64,000 nucleotides of DNA from Gemmatimonadaceae bacterium (GCA_020851455.1 JADZCT010000047.1:1-64000); one strand, 5' to 3'; shown: positions 35,782 to 45,516, numbered from the stretch's first letter. Numbers and translations are program-made. Notes: a model not told the origin generated them from the letters alone.

Positions 35782-36977
35782 CGCGCGCCCGCCATCTCGT
35801 GCGCGCCCTCCGGGGTATCGTCGAATCGCGCGATGACGTTGTAAAACGAATCGCGCTCAGCGGGCACCTTTCCGGCACCGCGGATCAGCTTGAGCAGCGC
35901 GTCGAGCGTCATGCCGCGTGGAGTCGTTGCGCCCACAGCGTGGTAGATCTTCTCGCGCACCACCGTTCCCTCGAGATCGTTCACGCCGTAGTGAAGCGCG
36001 ACTTGCGAGAGGAACGGCGTCACCATGATCCAGTGCGACTTGATGTGCTGAAAGTTGTCGAGGAACAGCCGGCTCACCGCCAGAATCCTGAGATCGTCCA
36101 CGCCATGCGTTGCGATGCCGGTACGCCCGAGTTCGTACCCCAGCTGGTTGCCGTCCGCGTGGTACGCCAGGGGGATGAAGGCGAGGAACCCGCCCGTCTC
36201 ATCCTGCAGGTCGCGCAGCATGGAGAGATGCTCGACCCTGTCTTGCATCGTCTCCACATGCCCGTAGAGGATCGTGGAGTTGGTCCGGATGCCAAGTTCG
36301 TGCGCAGTGCGGTGGATCGCGATATAGTCCGCTCCCGACAGCTTCTTCCGGGCGATACGTTCCCGCACTGTCGGGCTGAATATCTCTGCTCCGCCGCCCG
36401 GCATCGTGTCCAGTCCGGCTTCACGCAACGCAGCCAGCACTTCGCGCCACGACATCTTCTCGATGCGCGCTATATGCGCGATCTCGGTCGCCGTGAGCGC
36501 CTTGATGTGCACGTGCGGGAAGTTCGCCTTGAGGGCGCTGAACATCGTGGCGTAATAGTCGAGTCCCGTTTCCATGTCGAGGCCGCCCGTGATATGGAAC
36601 TCGCGGGTGAGCCCGTTCGCTGCCGGTGCTGCCTCGGTCAGCACCTGGTCCATCGTGTACCGGTACGCGCCGTCTTCCTTGGGCAGCCGCGCATAGCCGC
36701 AGAACGTGCAGGTCGTGCGCAGGATGCAGACGTTCGTCGGGTTGATGTGCTGGTTGGAGGCAAACGTCACCACGTCCCCGTTGCGCGCGCGATTGGCCGC
36801 GTCCGCGAGGTGCCCCAGGCCAGCCAGGTCCGTCGTCTTGAACAGGTCGAGCGCGTCCTCGGCAGAGACGCGCTTGCCGGCTTCGATCAGGTCAGCGATG
36901 CGATGGAGGCTGCGGTCGTGGATGCGCGACCGATCCAGGGCGGGAGGCGCCCCCGCCATTGACCGCGAGGCGGGCAT
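35778..36977 (-). CDS. mqnE: Aminofutalosine synthase MqnE (radical SAM) with CX5CX2C motif
   Basis: Joins enolpyruvylbenzoate and SAM-derived adenosyl radical to make aminofutalosine. 399 residues from ATG 36977, which overlaps the fabF stop by 1 nt. Family blocks: NQHINPTNVC near 75-84, EFHITGGLDMETGLDYY, GGGAEIFSP, and VALHYGVNDLEGTVV. The cluster cysteines are C84, C90, C93, spaced CX5CX2C instead of the usual CX3CX2C; the codons were checked directly. Position beside mqnA and mqnC fixes the role. Confidence 0.9.
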   Translation of the reverse strand: MPASRSMAGAPPALDRSRIHDRSLHRIADLIEAGKRVSAEDALDLFKTTDLAGLGHLADAANRARNGDVVTFASNQHINPTNVCILRTTCTFCGYARLPKEDGAYRYTMDQVLTEAAPAANGLTREFHITGGLDMETGLDYYATMFSALKANFPHVHIKALTATEIAHIARIEKMSWREVLAALREAGLDTMPGGGAEIFSPTVRERIARKKLSGADYIAIHRTAHELGIRTNSTILYGHVETMQDRVEHLSMLRDLQDETGGFLAFIPLAYHADGNQLGYELGRTGIATHGVDDLRILAVSRLFLDNFQHIKSHWIMVTPFLSQVALHYGVNDLEGTVVREKIYHAVGATTPRGMTLDALLKLIRGAGKVPAERDSFYNVIARFDDTPEGAHEMAGAR

Positions 36978-38218
36978 CAGGCGCGCACCCGCTGAATCGC
37001 CAGGGTCGCGTTGTGGCCGCCAAAGCCGCTGGAGTTCGACAGCACAGCGGCGATCTCGCGGCGCTGCGGCGTGTTCGCGGTGCAGTTCATGTTGCACTCG
37101 GGATCCTGCTCGGCGAGGTTGATCGTCGGCGGCACGATTCCGTCGCGAATCGCGAGAAGCGAAAAGATTGCTTCCACGGCGCCTGCTGCCCCGAGCATAT
37201 GGCCCGTCGCGGATTTCGTCGAACTCACGTTCATGCCATCGGCGGCGGTGCCAAACACGGCGCGGATCGCCCGGATCTCGTTGGCGTCGTTCATCGGCGT
37301 GCTCGTGCCGTGCGCATTCACGTACTGCACGTCGCCGGGCGCCAGCCCGGCGTCGGCCAGCGCGGCTCGCATCGAGCGCTGCAGTCCGTCGTGGTTCTCC
37401 GGCTGCCCGGTGAGGTGATAGGCGTCGCCGGTCAGGCCATAGCCGGTGAGCTCCCCATGGATTCTCGCGCCGCGACGGCGGGCGTGCTCGAGTTCTTCCA
37501 GGATGAGAATCCCCGCCCCCTCGCCGAGCACGAATCCATCGCGCGTGACGTCGAACGGGCGACTCGCCGTCGCCGGCGATTCGTTTCGCCCGGACAACGC
37601 CTGCATGTTCGCGAACCCGGCGACCGCCATCGGCGTCACCGCTGCCTCCGCCCCGCCGGCGATGATCACGTCGGCGTCGCCGTACTGGATGTGCCGGAAC
37701 GCGGTGCCAATGGCATGGGCGCTGGTGGCGCACGCGGATTGGGTGGCGAAATTCGGCCCCTTGGCGCCGAACCGCATCGAGACTACGCCGGCCGCGATGT
37801 CACCTATGAACATCGGAACGAAAAATGCCGACACCCTGTTGGGCCCGCTTCCGACCAGCACGCTGTGCTGCGTCTCGAAGGTGCCGATGCCCCCGATGCC
37901 GCTCCCCACGATCACCCCGGTCCGGAAGGGATCCGGCGATCCCTCGGCGAATCCAGCGTCCTGCATGGCCTGTACGGCTGCGGCGAGGGCGTACTGCGTG
38001 TACTGGTCGGAACGCTTGACTTCCTTCCGGTCCATGTACGCCGACGCGTCAAAACCCTTCAGCTCGCAGGCGAAGCGAGTCTTGAAGGCGGACGCGTCGA
38101 AATGAGTGATCGGCCCGCCACCCGACTTGCCGCCGAGCAGCGCCTGCCATGTGGCCGCCACGTCGTTGCCGACGGGCGTCACGCATCCGAGGCCCGTGAC
38201 GACGACCCGGCGGCGCAT
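36977..38218 (-). CDS. fabF: 3-oxoacyl-ACP synthase II (FabF)
   Basis: Elongating ketosynthase of fatty acid synthesis. 413 residues with the Cys-His-His triad: C163 (SACATSAHAIG), H303 (NAHGTSTP) and H340 (SATGHMLGAAG). VVVTGLGCVTPVGND opens the protein. It overlaps the acpP stop by 1 nt, the usual acpP-fabF pairing. Confidence 0.97.
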   Translation of the reverse strand: MRRRVVVTGLGCVTPVGNDVAATWQALLGGKSGGGPITHFDASAFKTRFACELKGFDASAYMDRKEVKRSDQYTQYALAAAVQAMQDAGFAEGSPDPFRTGVIVGSGIGGIGTFETQHSVLVGSGPNRVSAFFVPMFIGDIAAGVVSMRFGAKGPNFATQSACATSAHAIGTAFRHIQYGDADVIIAGGAEAAVTPMAVAGFANMQALSGRNESPATASRPFDVTRDGFVLGEGAGILILEELEHARRRGARIHGELTGYGLTGDAYHLTGQPENHDGLQRSMRAALADAGLAPGDVQYVNAHGTSTPMNDANEIRAIRAVFGTAADGMNVSSTKSATGHMLGAAGAVEAIFSLLAIRDGIVPPTINLAEQDPECNMNCTANTPQRREIAAVLSNSSGFGGHNATLAIQRVRA

Positions 38219-38457
38219 CAGGCCCCGATCTTGCTATTCAGGTAGGTTATCGCATCACCGACGGTGCGGAGCTTCTCCGCGTCCTCGTCGGGGATGTCAA
38301 TGTTGAACTCCTTCTCGAACTCCATGACGAGCTCGACGATGTCGAGACTGTCAGCGCCCAGGTCTTCGATGAAGCTCGCGGTGTCCGTGAGCTTCTCGCG
38401 CTCGACGCCGAGTTCTTTTTCGATGATGTCCTTGACCTTAGCGGAATGGTCGGCCAC
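38218..38457 (-). CDS. acpP: Acyl carrier protein
   Basis: Carries growing acyl chains on 4'-phosphopantetheine. 79 acidic residues; the attachment serine is S37 in [15 protein letters not shown] 38457 is preferred to the in-frame TTG 38466 because GAGG at 38467-38470 stands 9 nt before the GTG but touches the TTG. A TATATT (38505-38500) in the fabG-acpP gap could be an extra -10 box, but I see no good -35 for it. Confidence 0.96.
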   Translation of the reverse strand: MADHSAKVKDIIEKELGVEREKLTDTASFIEDLGADSLDIVELVMEFEKEFNIDIPDEDAEKLRTVGDAITYLNSKIGA

Positions 38458-38466
38458 GGGTGTCAA

Positions 38467-38470
38467 CCTC
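38467..38470 (-). promoter_or_regulatory. Shine-Dalgarno GAGG deciding the acpP start
   Basis: GAGG on the - strand with a 9-nt spacer to GTG 38457; it leaves no spacer to the upstream TTG 38466. Confidence 0.55.
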
Positions 38471-38525
38471 AGTTGCGAATGGTGTGGGGGTGCTCAGGGA
38501 ATATAGTTGCAAGGCGGGAAACGGG

Positions 38526-39260
38526 TCATGCGGCAAGGCCTCCGTCAACCACGATCACCTGGCCGGTCACGTAGGCTGCCAGGTCGCTGCAGAGCCAGGC
38601 CACCGCTCCGGCAACGTCGGCAGCGGCGCCGAGCCGTTCGAGGGGGATGTTCTTGACGAGCGCGGCCCGCGCCTCCTCGGTCATGGCGTTCGTCATGTCG
38701 GTCTCGATGAACCCGGGGGCGACGACGTTACAGAGAATGTTGCGCGGCCCCAGTTCCCGAGCCACCGACTTGGAAAGCCCGATGAGGCCTGCCTTGCTGG
38801 CCGCGTAGTTTGTCTGGCCCTTGTTCCCCATCAGCCCGACGACACTCGAGATGTTCACGATTCGGCCCCACCGCCGCTTCATCATGCCGCGGCTGGCGGC
38901 GCGGGTCGTCAGGAAGGCCGAGCGCAGGTTCGCGTCAATAACGGCGTTCCAGTCTTCATCCTTCAGGCGGATCAGGAGATTGTCGCGGGTAATGCCCGCG
39001 TTGTTCACGAGGCAGTCCACGCCGCCAAGCGCGGCCTCGACGTCGGCCACCAGGCGCTCGACGTCGGCTGGCACCGAGACGTCGCACTGGAATCCCTTAG
39101 CCCGCGGAATCGCGGATGCCACGGCGTCGGCAGCCTCCTTGCTGCGCCCGACGACGGCGACCTCCGCACCGCATCCGGCAAGCGCGGTCGCGATGGACTG
39201 GCCGATCCCCCGCGTGGATCCGGTCACCAGGGCGCGCCTGCCCGACAGGTCTATGTGCAT
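38526..39260 (-). CDS. fabG: 3-oxoacyl-ACP reductase FabG
   Basis: NADPH-dependent ketoreductase of fatty acid elongation. 244 residues from ATG 39260, the family length; the longer reading to 39560 is a shadow of fabD. TGSTRGIG at 13-20 binds the cofactor, NNAG is at 86-89, and the catalytic set is S139, Y152, K156 (NISSVVGLMGNKGQTNYAASK). It begins 26 nt after the fabD stop. Confidence 0.97.
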   Translation of the reverse strand: MHIDLSGRRALVTGSTRGIGQSIATALAGCGAEVAVVGRSKEAADAVASAIPRAKGFQCDVSVPADVERLVADVEAALGGVDCLVNNAGITRDNLLIRLKDEDWNAVIDANLRSAFLTTRAASRGMMKRRWGRIVNISSVVGLMGNKGQTNYAASKAGLIGLSKSVARELGPRNILCNVVAPGFIETDMTNAMTEEARAALVKNIPLERLGAAADVAGAVAWLCSDLAAYVTGQVIVVDGGLAA

Positions 39261-39286
39261 TCGCGATCTCCGATGTGCCCGCCGCC

Positions 39287-40219
39287 TCAGGCCGCGAGCA
39301 GGGCCTCGACTTCGGCGACCGTGCCACAGGTCCGGACCTGGTGTCCGGGAGCCAGTCGCTTCACAAGACCGGCAAGAACGTTCCCCGGCCCCATCTCCAC
39401 GAACGTCGCCTCGGGATACGCCGAAGCCATGGAACGGATCACCTCCACCCACCTCACTGGACTCGTCAGCTGCTGCAGCAGCAACCGGCGCGCAGCGCCA
39501 GCGTCGGCGACGGCGCCCGCGGTGACGTTGCTCCAGACCGGCCATGCCGGGTCGGACCACGCAGGCGTGGCCAGAGCAGCCTCCAAGCCAGGCGCTGCAG
39601 GAGCCATCAGGGGTGAGTGGAATGCACCGCTCACGTTCAGCCGCACCACGCGCTTGGCGCCGGCGGCCTTGGCCAGGTCCATGGCCCGCTCAACCCCGGC
39701 AACCTCCCCGGAAATAACGGTCTGTTCCGGTGCGTTGTAGTTCGCCGGCACGACGGTCCCTGCCTCTGACGCCTGCCTGCAAATCGCTTCCACCGGCGCG
39801 CCAAGCTGCCCGAGAATGGCCGCCATTGCCCCCGGCTGCGCAACCCCTGCCTCGAACATCAGCTCGCCGCGGCGACGCACGAGGCGCACGGCGTCAGCCA
39901 GACCAAGAGATCCCGCGGCATGGTACGCCGTGAACTCTCCAAGCGAATGCCCCGCTGCGGCCTTCACCCTCGAGCGCGCCTGTGCCCCCGCCACCGCCCA
40001 CACCGCGGCGCCATGCACCAGGAGCGCGGGCTGCGCGTTGTGGGTCAGTGTCAGTTCGTCGGCTGGCCCTGCGAAGGCGATCGCCGACAGCCTGGCACCC
40101 AGCGCTTCGTCCGCCGCCTCCCATACTGCGCGAGCAGCTGGATAGGACTCTGCGAGATCCTTGGCCATCCCGGGTTTCTGCGAACCCTGCCCGGGGAAGA
40201 GCAGCAGCAAGTCACTCAC
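39287..40219 (-). CDS. fabD: Malonyl-CoA:ACP transacylase FabD
   Basis: Loads malonate from CoA onto ACP. 310 residues; LLFPGQGSQKPGM at the N-terminus, nucleophile S92 in GHSLGEFTAY, and the partner histidine in SGAFHSPLM near 200. GTG start 40219, 10 nt after the fabH stop. Confidence 0.97.
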   Translation of the reverse strand: MSDLLLLFPGQGSQKPGMAKDLAESYPAARAVWEAADEALGARLSAIAFAGPADELTLTHNAQPALLVHGAAVWAVAGAQARSRVKAAAGHSLGEFTAYHAAGSLGLADAVRLVRRRGELMFEAGVAQPGAMAAILGQLGAPVEAICRQASEAGTVVPANYNAPEQTVISGEVAGVERAMDLAKAAGAKRVVRLNVSGAFHSPLMAPAAPGLEAALATPAWSDPAWPVWSNVTAGAVADAGAARRLLLQQLTSPVRWVEVIRSMASAYPEATFVEMGPGNVLAGLVKRLAPGHQVRTCGTVAEVEALLAA

Positions 40220-40229
40220 GCGCCTGCCC

Positions 40230-41219
40230 TCAGAACCGGACTACCAGCGAGCCCCACGTGAACCCCGCGCCGAATCCCACGAACAAGACCGTTGCCCCTT
40301 CGCCGATCCGGCCGGTCCGCATGGCTTCGTCCAGTGCGATTGGGATCGAGGCGGCAGAGGTATTCCCGTAGCGGTCAATGTTGACGTACACCTTGTCCAT
40401 TGGGACGTTGGCGTGCTTCGCCGTCGCTTCGATGATCCTGATGTTGGCCTGGTGAGGGATCACGAGGTCAATCGAATCCGACGAGAGCTTGGCCGCATCG
40501 AGGGCGCGGTCGCATGCGTCGGCCATTGAACGGACCGCGTGCTTGAACACCTCTCGGCCCTGCATGTGGATCCAGAACGTCCCGTCGGCAAGTGCCTCGG
40601 GCGTTACAGGGTTCACGCCGCCTCCCGCAGGACGCCAGAGGAGCTTGGCAAGCGTCCCGTCGCTTCGGGTGTACGCCGACAGGATGCCACGCCCTCTGCT
40701 CGCCCGCTTGACGATGCTGGCGCCGGCGCCGTCGCCGAAGAGGACGCATGTGTTCCGATCCTTCCAGTTCGTGATCCTGGTCAGCGTCTCGGCGCCGACA
40801 ACGAGCACGGTCTCGGCGCTCCCCGCTGCGATGAGCCCTTCCGCCACCGTCACGCCGAATATCCATCCCGCGCAGGCGGCGTTCACGTCGAACGCCGCCG
40901 CGCGCGACGCGCCGAGCGCGGCCTGCAGTTCGACCGCGGCCGCGGGCAGCAGGTGGTCGGGCGATGCCGTCGCGACGACGATGGAGTCGAGCTCGCCGGC
41001 GTTTACCGCCGCGGCCTCCATGGCCCCGCGCGCTGCCGCGGCGGCAAGGGAGGTAACGCTGTCAGCAGGCCCTGCGATGTGCCGCGAACGGATCCCCGTC
41101 CGCTCACGGATCCATTCGTCGCTGGTTTCGATGCCAATCGCCGCGAAGCCGTCGTTGGTCAGCACACGCTCGGGCGCAGACCGCCCGGTGCCGGCGATCA
41201 TCGCGATCGGACGCCTCAC
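40230..41219 (-). CDS. fabH: 3-oxoacyl-ACP synthase III (FabH)
   Basis: Starts fatty acid synthesis by condensing acetyl-CoA (or a branched starter) with malonyl-ACP. 329 residues from GTG 41219, which overlaps the plsX stop (GTGA). Triad C116 (NAACAGWIFG), H256 (IPHQANIRI), N286 (YGNTSAAS). SDEWIRERTGI near 33 is typical. Starter preference cannot be read. Confidence 0.97.
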   Translation of the reverse strand: MRRPIAMIAGTGRSAPERVLTNDGFAAIGIETSDEWIRERTGIRSRHIAGPADSVTSLAAAAARGAMEAAAVNAGELDSIVVATASPDHLLPAAAVELQAALGASRAAAFDVNAACAGWIFGVTVAEGLIAAGSAETVLVVGAETLTRITNWKDRNTCVLFGDGAGASIVKRASRGRGILSAYTRSDGTLAKLLWRPAGGGVNPVTPEALADGTFWIHMQGREVFKHAVRSMADACDRALDAAKLSSDSIDLVIPHQANIRIIEATAKHANVPMDKVYVNIDRYGNTSAASIPIALDEAMRTGRIGEGATVLFVGFGAGFTWGSLVVRF

Positions 41220-42229
41220 GGTCTGGCTTCCTGTGGGGCGGAACGGACCGATCTTCCTATGTGCGCGGCCATGCCGCGGTCTATGGCGAGGGCGGCAACC
41301 TTGATCGCATTCTTGATCGCCTCGGCGGACGACTGACCGTGGCATATGATCGAGATTCCCTTCACGCCGAGAAGCGGCGCGCCGCCGTACTGCGCGTAGT
41401 CGAACGCGTGCTTCACTGCGTCCACGGCCGACCGTGGCGCGCCATGCTGGGCCAGCAGTCCGAAGATCATCGGAGCAACAGCTTCGTAGAACTTCAGGAT
41501 CACGTTCCCGGTGAACCCGTCGCACACGACAACGTCAAGGTCGCCGCGCGCGCAAGCGCCGCGGGGGAGGTCACGGCCCTCGACGTTGCCGATGAAGTTC
41601 AGGCCGCTCTGCGCCAGCAACCGGTGCGCCTCCTTCACTGCCAGGTTGCCCTTCTCCGGCTCTTCGCCGACGGACAGCAGTCCCACTGCGGGATTGGCGC
41701 GGCGCAGGATATCCTCGGCGTACACCGCGCCAAGACGCGCAAACTGGACCAGCTCTTCCGGTGAGCAGTCAACGTTTGCCCCGGAATCGAGCATCACCAG
41801 AGGCACCCCGCGGCCGGTCGGCAGGAGCGTCGAAATTGCGGGGCGGCTGAGTCCCTCGTGAAGACGCAGCACGAACACGGACGCTGCCATCTGCGCGCCC
41901 GTGTTGCCCGCCGAGACGAACGCGTCGGACCGGCCCTCCGTCTGAAGCCGCAGCCCCACAACCATCGAACTGTCGCGCTTCCCCTTGGCGGCAACCGACG
42001 GCTTGTCGTTCATCTCGATCACCTGCGTCGCCCCTACGATCTCGATGCGCCCGTTGCCAAGCACCGACGCATGGCCCTGGCGCTCGAGTTCGGCGACCAG
42101 CACGTCTTCCTTGCCGACCATCTGCAGCGACGCGTCCGCCGGCAGTTCTGCGAGCGCAAGCAACGCGCCGGCGACAGTGGCCGCCGGCGCGTAGTCCCCG
42201 CCCATCGCGTCAAGTGCGATGCGCGGCAT
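41216..42229 (-). CDS. plsX: Phosphate acyltransferase PlsX
   Basis: Makes acyl-phosphate from acyl-ACP for PlsY. 337 residues from ATG 42229, starting MPRIALDAMGGDYAP, the family N-terminus. Further blocks are AVTVVGLRLQTEG-like SMVVGLRLQTEG, SAGNTGAQMA near 115, LLPTGRGVPLVMLDSGANVDC, and VVCDGFTGNVILKFYE. It starts 7 nt after the rpmF stop. Confidence 0.96.
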   Translation of the reverse strand: MPRIALDAMGGDYAPAATVAGALLALAELPADASLQMVGKEDVLVAELERQGHASVLGNGRIEIVGATQVIEMNDKPSVAAKGKRDSSMVVGLRLQTEGRSDAFVSAGNTGAQMAASVFVLRLHEGLSRPAISTLLPTGRGVPLVMLDSGANVDCSPEELVQFARLGAVYAEDILRRANPAVGLLSVGEEPEKGNLAVKEAHRLLAQSGLNFIGNVEGRDLPRGACARGDLDVVVCDGFTGNVILKFYEAVAPMIFGLLAQHGAPRSAVDAVKHAFDYAQYGGAPLLGVKGISIICHGQSSAEAIKNAIKVAALAIDRGMAAHIGRSVRSAPQEARP

Positions 42230-42236
42230 CAGATGC

Positions 42237-42419
42237 TCAGGCTTCCCTCGCAGCAACGGCCTGCCGGCCGGCATAATAGCCGCACTCTCCGCAAACGCGG
42301 TGCGGCTTCCGCGGGGCGCCGCACTTGGGGCACGCCTGAAGCACCACCGGCGCTGCCTTCTTGTGCGTGTTTCGCGTCCGCTTCTTCCGCTTCGAGGTCC
42401 TTCGCTTCGGTACGGCCAT
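42237..42419 (-). CDS. rpmF: 50S ribosomal protein bL32
   Basis: 60 residues. Very basic N-terminal half (MAVPKRRTSKRKKRTRN) and a zinc ribbon with C30, C33, C43, C46, so this is the zinc-binding form. The DUF177-rpmF-plsX-fab order is widely conserved. Confidence 0.97.
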   Translation of the reverse strand: MAVPKRRTSKRKKRTRNTHKKAAPVVLQACPKCGAPRKPHRVCGECGYYAGRQAVAAREA

Positions 42420-42425
42420 TTGGAA

Positions 42426-42908
42426 TCACTCTGTCTGGCGGGCGCAGTCGCATGCACCCAGGTTCAGGTTTGCACCGCATGTCGGGCACAGCCCCTTGCA
42501 ATCCGGGGTGCAGAGCACGAATGCGGGTATATCCAGCAACCATTCTTCCCTGATTGCAGGCCGAAGGTCCACTTCCGGCCCGTTCCTGCCCTGCGCCAAC
42601 GGATACACATCCGGATCGTCAGCGTCCGAGTGGTCTCCGTCAGCGAACAGCACGTGCACGTCGGAGGTGATGGCGACGTCTACATCGCACAGGCACCGCC
42701 TGCATTCCTGCGTTGCATGCCCAGCGAAGGTTCCGCTGAAATAGAACCGCCCTGCTCCCGCGGCGGATACCCGTCCTGCAACCGTAATGCCGGGGCTGGT
42801 GGGCTGCTCGTCGCCTTCCAGCCAGACCTTGTCGTCAGGATCGAGGGTTCCACTTACCCGGACCGCCCCGGCGCTCACGGTCTGCGTCGGAATGGACAGC
42901 ATAACCAT
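42426..42908 (-). CDS. DUF177 (YceD-type) protein
   Basis: 160 residues. Typical of the family encoded before rpmF: a beta-rich N-terminus, then the cysteine blocks ECRRCLCDVD near 68 and CTPDCKGLCPTCGANLN near 132, likely a zinc site. E. coli YceD and its plant homologue act in 23S rRNA accumulation; role here inferred. The start is uncertain among ATG 42908, ATG 42902 and GTG 42926. Confidence 0.88.
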   Translation of the reverse strand: MVMLSIPTQTVSAGAVRVSGTLDPDDKVWLEGDEQPTSPGITVAGRVSAAGAGRFYFSGTFAGHATQECRRCLCDVDVAITSDVHVLFADGDHSDADDPDVYPLAQGRNGPEVDLRPAIREEWLLDIPAFVLCTPDCKGLCPTCGANLNLGACDCARQTE

Positions 42909-42910
42909 CA

Positions 42911-42939
42911 AATATGCCGGCCCCACCGGTCTTGGTCAA
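42911..42939 (-). promoter_or_regulatory. Candidate promoter of the DUF177-rpmF-fab operon
   Basis: On the - strand TTGACC (42939-42934) and CATATT (42916-42911) are 17 nt apart, 5 of 6 and 4 of 6 matches to sigma-70 boxes. The start site would fall near 42904, so translation would begin at or very near the 5' end of the RNA. The ndk stop is just downstream of the -35 side. Confidence 0.4.
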
Positions 42940-42958
42940 GTTGCGACCCGAGACATAC

Positions 42959-43384
42959 TTAGCCGCGGATTACCTCTGTCTCGGCAAAGAAGAACCGGGC
43001 CTCGCGCGCGGCGTTTTCGTCGGAGTCGGAAGCATGGATTGCGTTGCGGCCCTTGGACTCCGCGTACAGCTTCCGGACCGTCCCGTGAGCCGCCTCAGCC
43101 GGATCGGTCGCGCCGATCGCCTCACGCAATGAGGCAACGGCGTTCGCCTTCTCGAGTATCATCGGCATGCAGTCGCCGCTGGTCATGAACGCGACGAGTT
43201 CCGCATAGAACGGACGCTCCCGGTGAATCGCGTAGAACTCGCCTGCCTGGCCCGATGTCATCCGCATCACACGCGCTGCCGCCACGCGGAATCCCGCGGC
43301 TTCCAGGTGGGCGATGATCTTGCCGGCATTGCCGGCGCCAAAGGCGTCGGGCTTGATGATCGTCAGCGTACGGTCTGCTGCCAT
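42959..43384 (-). CDS. ndk: Nucleoside diphosphate kinase
   Basis: Balances nucleoside triphosphates by phosphoryl transfer from ATP. 141 residues with the phosphohistidine H117 in [27 protein letters not shown] at the N-terminus is invariant in the family. It lies 47 nt after sucD in the direction of transcription. Confidence 0.97.
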   Translation of the reverse strand: MAADRTLTIIKPDAFGAGNAGKIIAHLEAAGFRVAAARVMRMTSGQAGEFYAIHRERPFYAELVAFMTSGDCMPMILEKANAVASLREAIGATDPAEAAHGTVRKLYAESKGRNAIHASDSDENAAREARFFFAETEVIRG

Positions 43385-43431
43385 GGGTGGCGGGACGGGG
43401 TGGATGTTAAGTTGAAAGAAGAGGACGGCGC

Positions 43432-44304
43432 CTACTTGAGGCGCTCCCTGATCAACGCGACGAAGTCAATCGGCCTGCGGGCAATTCCAATCCCGCACTT
43501 CTCGAAGGCCTCGATCTTCTCCGCTGCGGTGCCGGCGGACCCGGAGATAATCGCGCCAGCGTGGCCCATGCGGCGTCCGGGCGGGGCGGTTTGTCCGGCG
43601 ATGAATCCAACGACGGGCTTCTTCATCCTGGTCCGGACGTACTCGGCGGCCTCCTGTTCGTCAGTGCCGCCAATCTCGCCCATGAGCGCCACTGCGTGCG
43701 TGTCGGGATCGCGCTCGAACGCCTCCAGGCAGTCAATGAAGTTCGTGCCATTGATCGGATCGCCGCCGATGCCCACGCACGTGGTCTGTCCGATGCCGGC
43801 GCGCGTAAGCTGGTAAACCACCTCGTAGGTGAGCGTACCCGAGCGGCTGACCACTCCGACAGGGCCACGCGCGCAGATCCGCCCGGGGATGATGCCCACT
43901 TTCGCCTCGCCGGGCGAGATGAGCCCGGGGCAGTTCGGTCCTATAAGGCGGGCTCCGTGCTCCTTCACGAACGGGTAGACCCGCATCATGTCGAGGACGG
44001 GCACGCCTTCGGTGATGCAGACAACGACCTTCACGCCCGCAGCGGCGGCCTCCATGATTGCGTCCGCCGCGAATGCGGGCGGCACGTAGATCACCGACGT
44101 GTTGGCGCCCGTCTGTTCGACCGCCTGTCGAACCGTGTTGAAAATCGGCACGACACCGTCGAACTGCTGGCCTCCCTTCCCCGGTGTCACGCCAGCAACT
44201 ACCCGGGTGCCGTATTCCATCATCTGCCTGGCGTGGAACGAACCGTCACGCCCGGTTATTCCCTGCACCACGAGCGTGGTGTCCTTGCCGATGAAGACGC
44301 TCAC
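43432..44304 (-). CDS. sucD: Succinyl-CoA synthetase alpha subunit
   Basis: With SucC, converts succinyl-CoA and ADP (or GDP) to succinate and ATP (or GTP) in the citric acid cycle. 290 residues; CoA-binding [12 protein letters not shown] near 14, [10 protein letters not shown] near 122, and the phosphohistidine H248 in [15 protein letters not shown] start overlaps the sucC stop. Confidence 0.97.
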   Translation of the reverse strand: MSVFIGKDTTLVVQGITGRDGSFHARQMMEYGTRVVAGVTPGKGGQQFDGVVPIFNTVRQAVEQTGANTSVIYVPPAFAADAIMEAAAAGVKVVVCITEGVPVLDMMRVYPFVKEHGARLIGPNCPGLISPGEAKVGIIPGRICARGPVGVVSRSGTLTYEVVYQLTRAGIGQTTCVGIGGDPINGTNFIDCLEAFERDPDTHAVALMGEIGGTDEQEAAEYVRTRMKKPVVGFIAGQTAPPGRRMGHAGAIISGSAGTAAEKIEAFEKCGIGIARRPIDFVALIRERLK

Positions 44305-45446
44305 GCTGCCTTTCCTCCCTTCGCAAGCTTCACCGCCTGCTCCACGGCTTCGTCCATGTCGGCCGATGCGTTGAGTCCGTTCTCGGCGAGGATCTTGAGC
44401 GCTATCTCCTCATTCGTTCCCGTGAGCCGGATCACGAGCGGAACCTTGAGCGGGCTGGCCTTGATCGCGGCTACGATGCCGTTGGCCACATCGTCCGTGC
44501 GCGTAATGCCGCCGAAGATGTTGAAGAGGATGACCTTCACGTTGGCGTCGGCCGTGATGATCCTCAGCGCGTTCACCACCTTCTCGGGGTTGCTCGAGCC
44601 GCCGATGTCGAGGAAGTTCGCCGGCTCTCCGCCGTAATACTTGACGAGATCCATCGTCGCCATCGCGAGGCCAGCGCCATTGACAACACAACCCACGTTC
44701 CCCTCGAGCATGATGAACGAGAGGCTGTGGTTCCTGGCGTCAACCTCGGCTGGATTCTCGCTCGACACGTCGCGCAGCGCCTCGACCTCCGGGCGCCTGT
44801 CGAGCTCGTTGTCGTCTATCACCATCTTGCCGTCGAGCGCGAGAATCTCCCCTGCGGAGGTGACGACCAGCGGGTTGATCTCCGCCAGCGAGCACCCGCT
44901 TCCCATGAAGGCTGCGTAGAGCTGCTGCATCACCCTGGCAGCCGCGCGGGCGAGCTTCGCGTCGGAGTAGAGGAAGAAGCCGAGTTCGAGCGCCTCGAAC
45001 GGCAGCAGCCCGTACCGAACGTCAACCGCATGATACCGGATCTTCTCCGGCGTCTTCGCGGCTACCTCCTCGATGTCCATGCCGCCGGCTGCGCTCACCA
45101 TGAACACCGGCTTCTTGCGCGCGCGGTCAACGATGATCCCGACGTATGCCTCGCTCGCAATCTCGGCCGCCGGCGTGACGAGCACCTTCTCGACGGTCAG
45201 GCCTTTGATCTTCATCCCAAGGATGGCCGACGCCTTCTCGCGGGCTTCGGCAGGCGACTTGCAGTACTTCACCCCGCCGGCCTTGCCACGGCCACCCGCG
45301 TGGACCTGGGCCTTGACCATGACGGGGCCGCCTGCCCTGGCTGCCGCCGACTCGGCCGCGGATGGTGTAGTCACCACCTCACCGGCGGGCGTTGATATCC
45401 CGTGGCTGCGGAAGATGTCCTTTGCCTGGTATTCGTGGAGGTTCAT
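44301..45446 (-). CDS. sucC: Succinyl-CoA synthetase beta subunit
   Basis: ATP-grasp subunit that binds nucleotide and succinate. 381 residues from ATG 45446 ([17 protein letters not shown]); the longer reading to 45974 is a shadow of the UPF0182 gene. Blocks: [16 protein letters not shown] near 45, [11 protein letters not shown] near 260, and [10 protein letters not shown] near 322. A 70-nt gap separates it from the UPF0182 gene. Confidence 0.97.
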   Translation of the reverse strand: MNLHEYQAKDIFRSHGISTPAGEVVTTPSAAESAAARAGGPVMVKAQVHAGGRGKAGGVKYCKSPAEAREKASAILGMKIKGLTVEKVLVTPAAEIASEAYVGIIVDRARKKPVFMVSAAGGMDIEEVAAKTPEKIRYHAVDVRYGLLPFEALELGFFLYSDAKLARAAARVMQQLYAAFMGSGCSLAEINPLVVTSAGEILALDGKMVIDDNELDRRPEVEALRDVSSENPAEVDARNHSLSFIMLEGNVGCVVNGAGLAMATMDLVKYYGGEPANFLDIGGSSNPEKVVNALRIITADANVKVILFNIFGGITRTDDVANGIVAAIKASPLKVPLVIRLTGTNEEIALKILAENGLNASADMDEAVEQAVKLAKGGKAA

Positions 45447-45516
45447 GAATGCGTGCGAAGGAGTGGGAAGCCGATTCCGGACAACCCGTAAATCTACCTC
45501 GGTGCGCGTCGCAGGA

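Noticed and set aside
38500-38529. Internal promoter between fabG and acpP
   Set aside because: TATATT is present but no acceptable -35 box stands at 16-18 nt.
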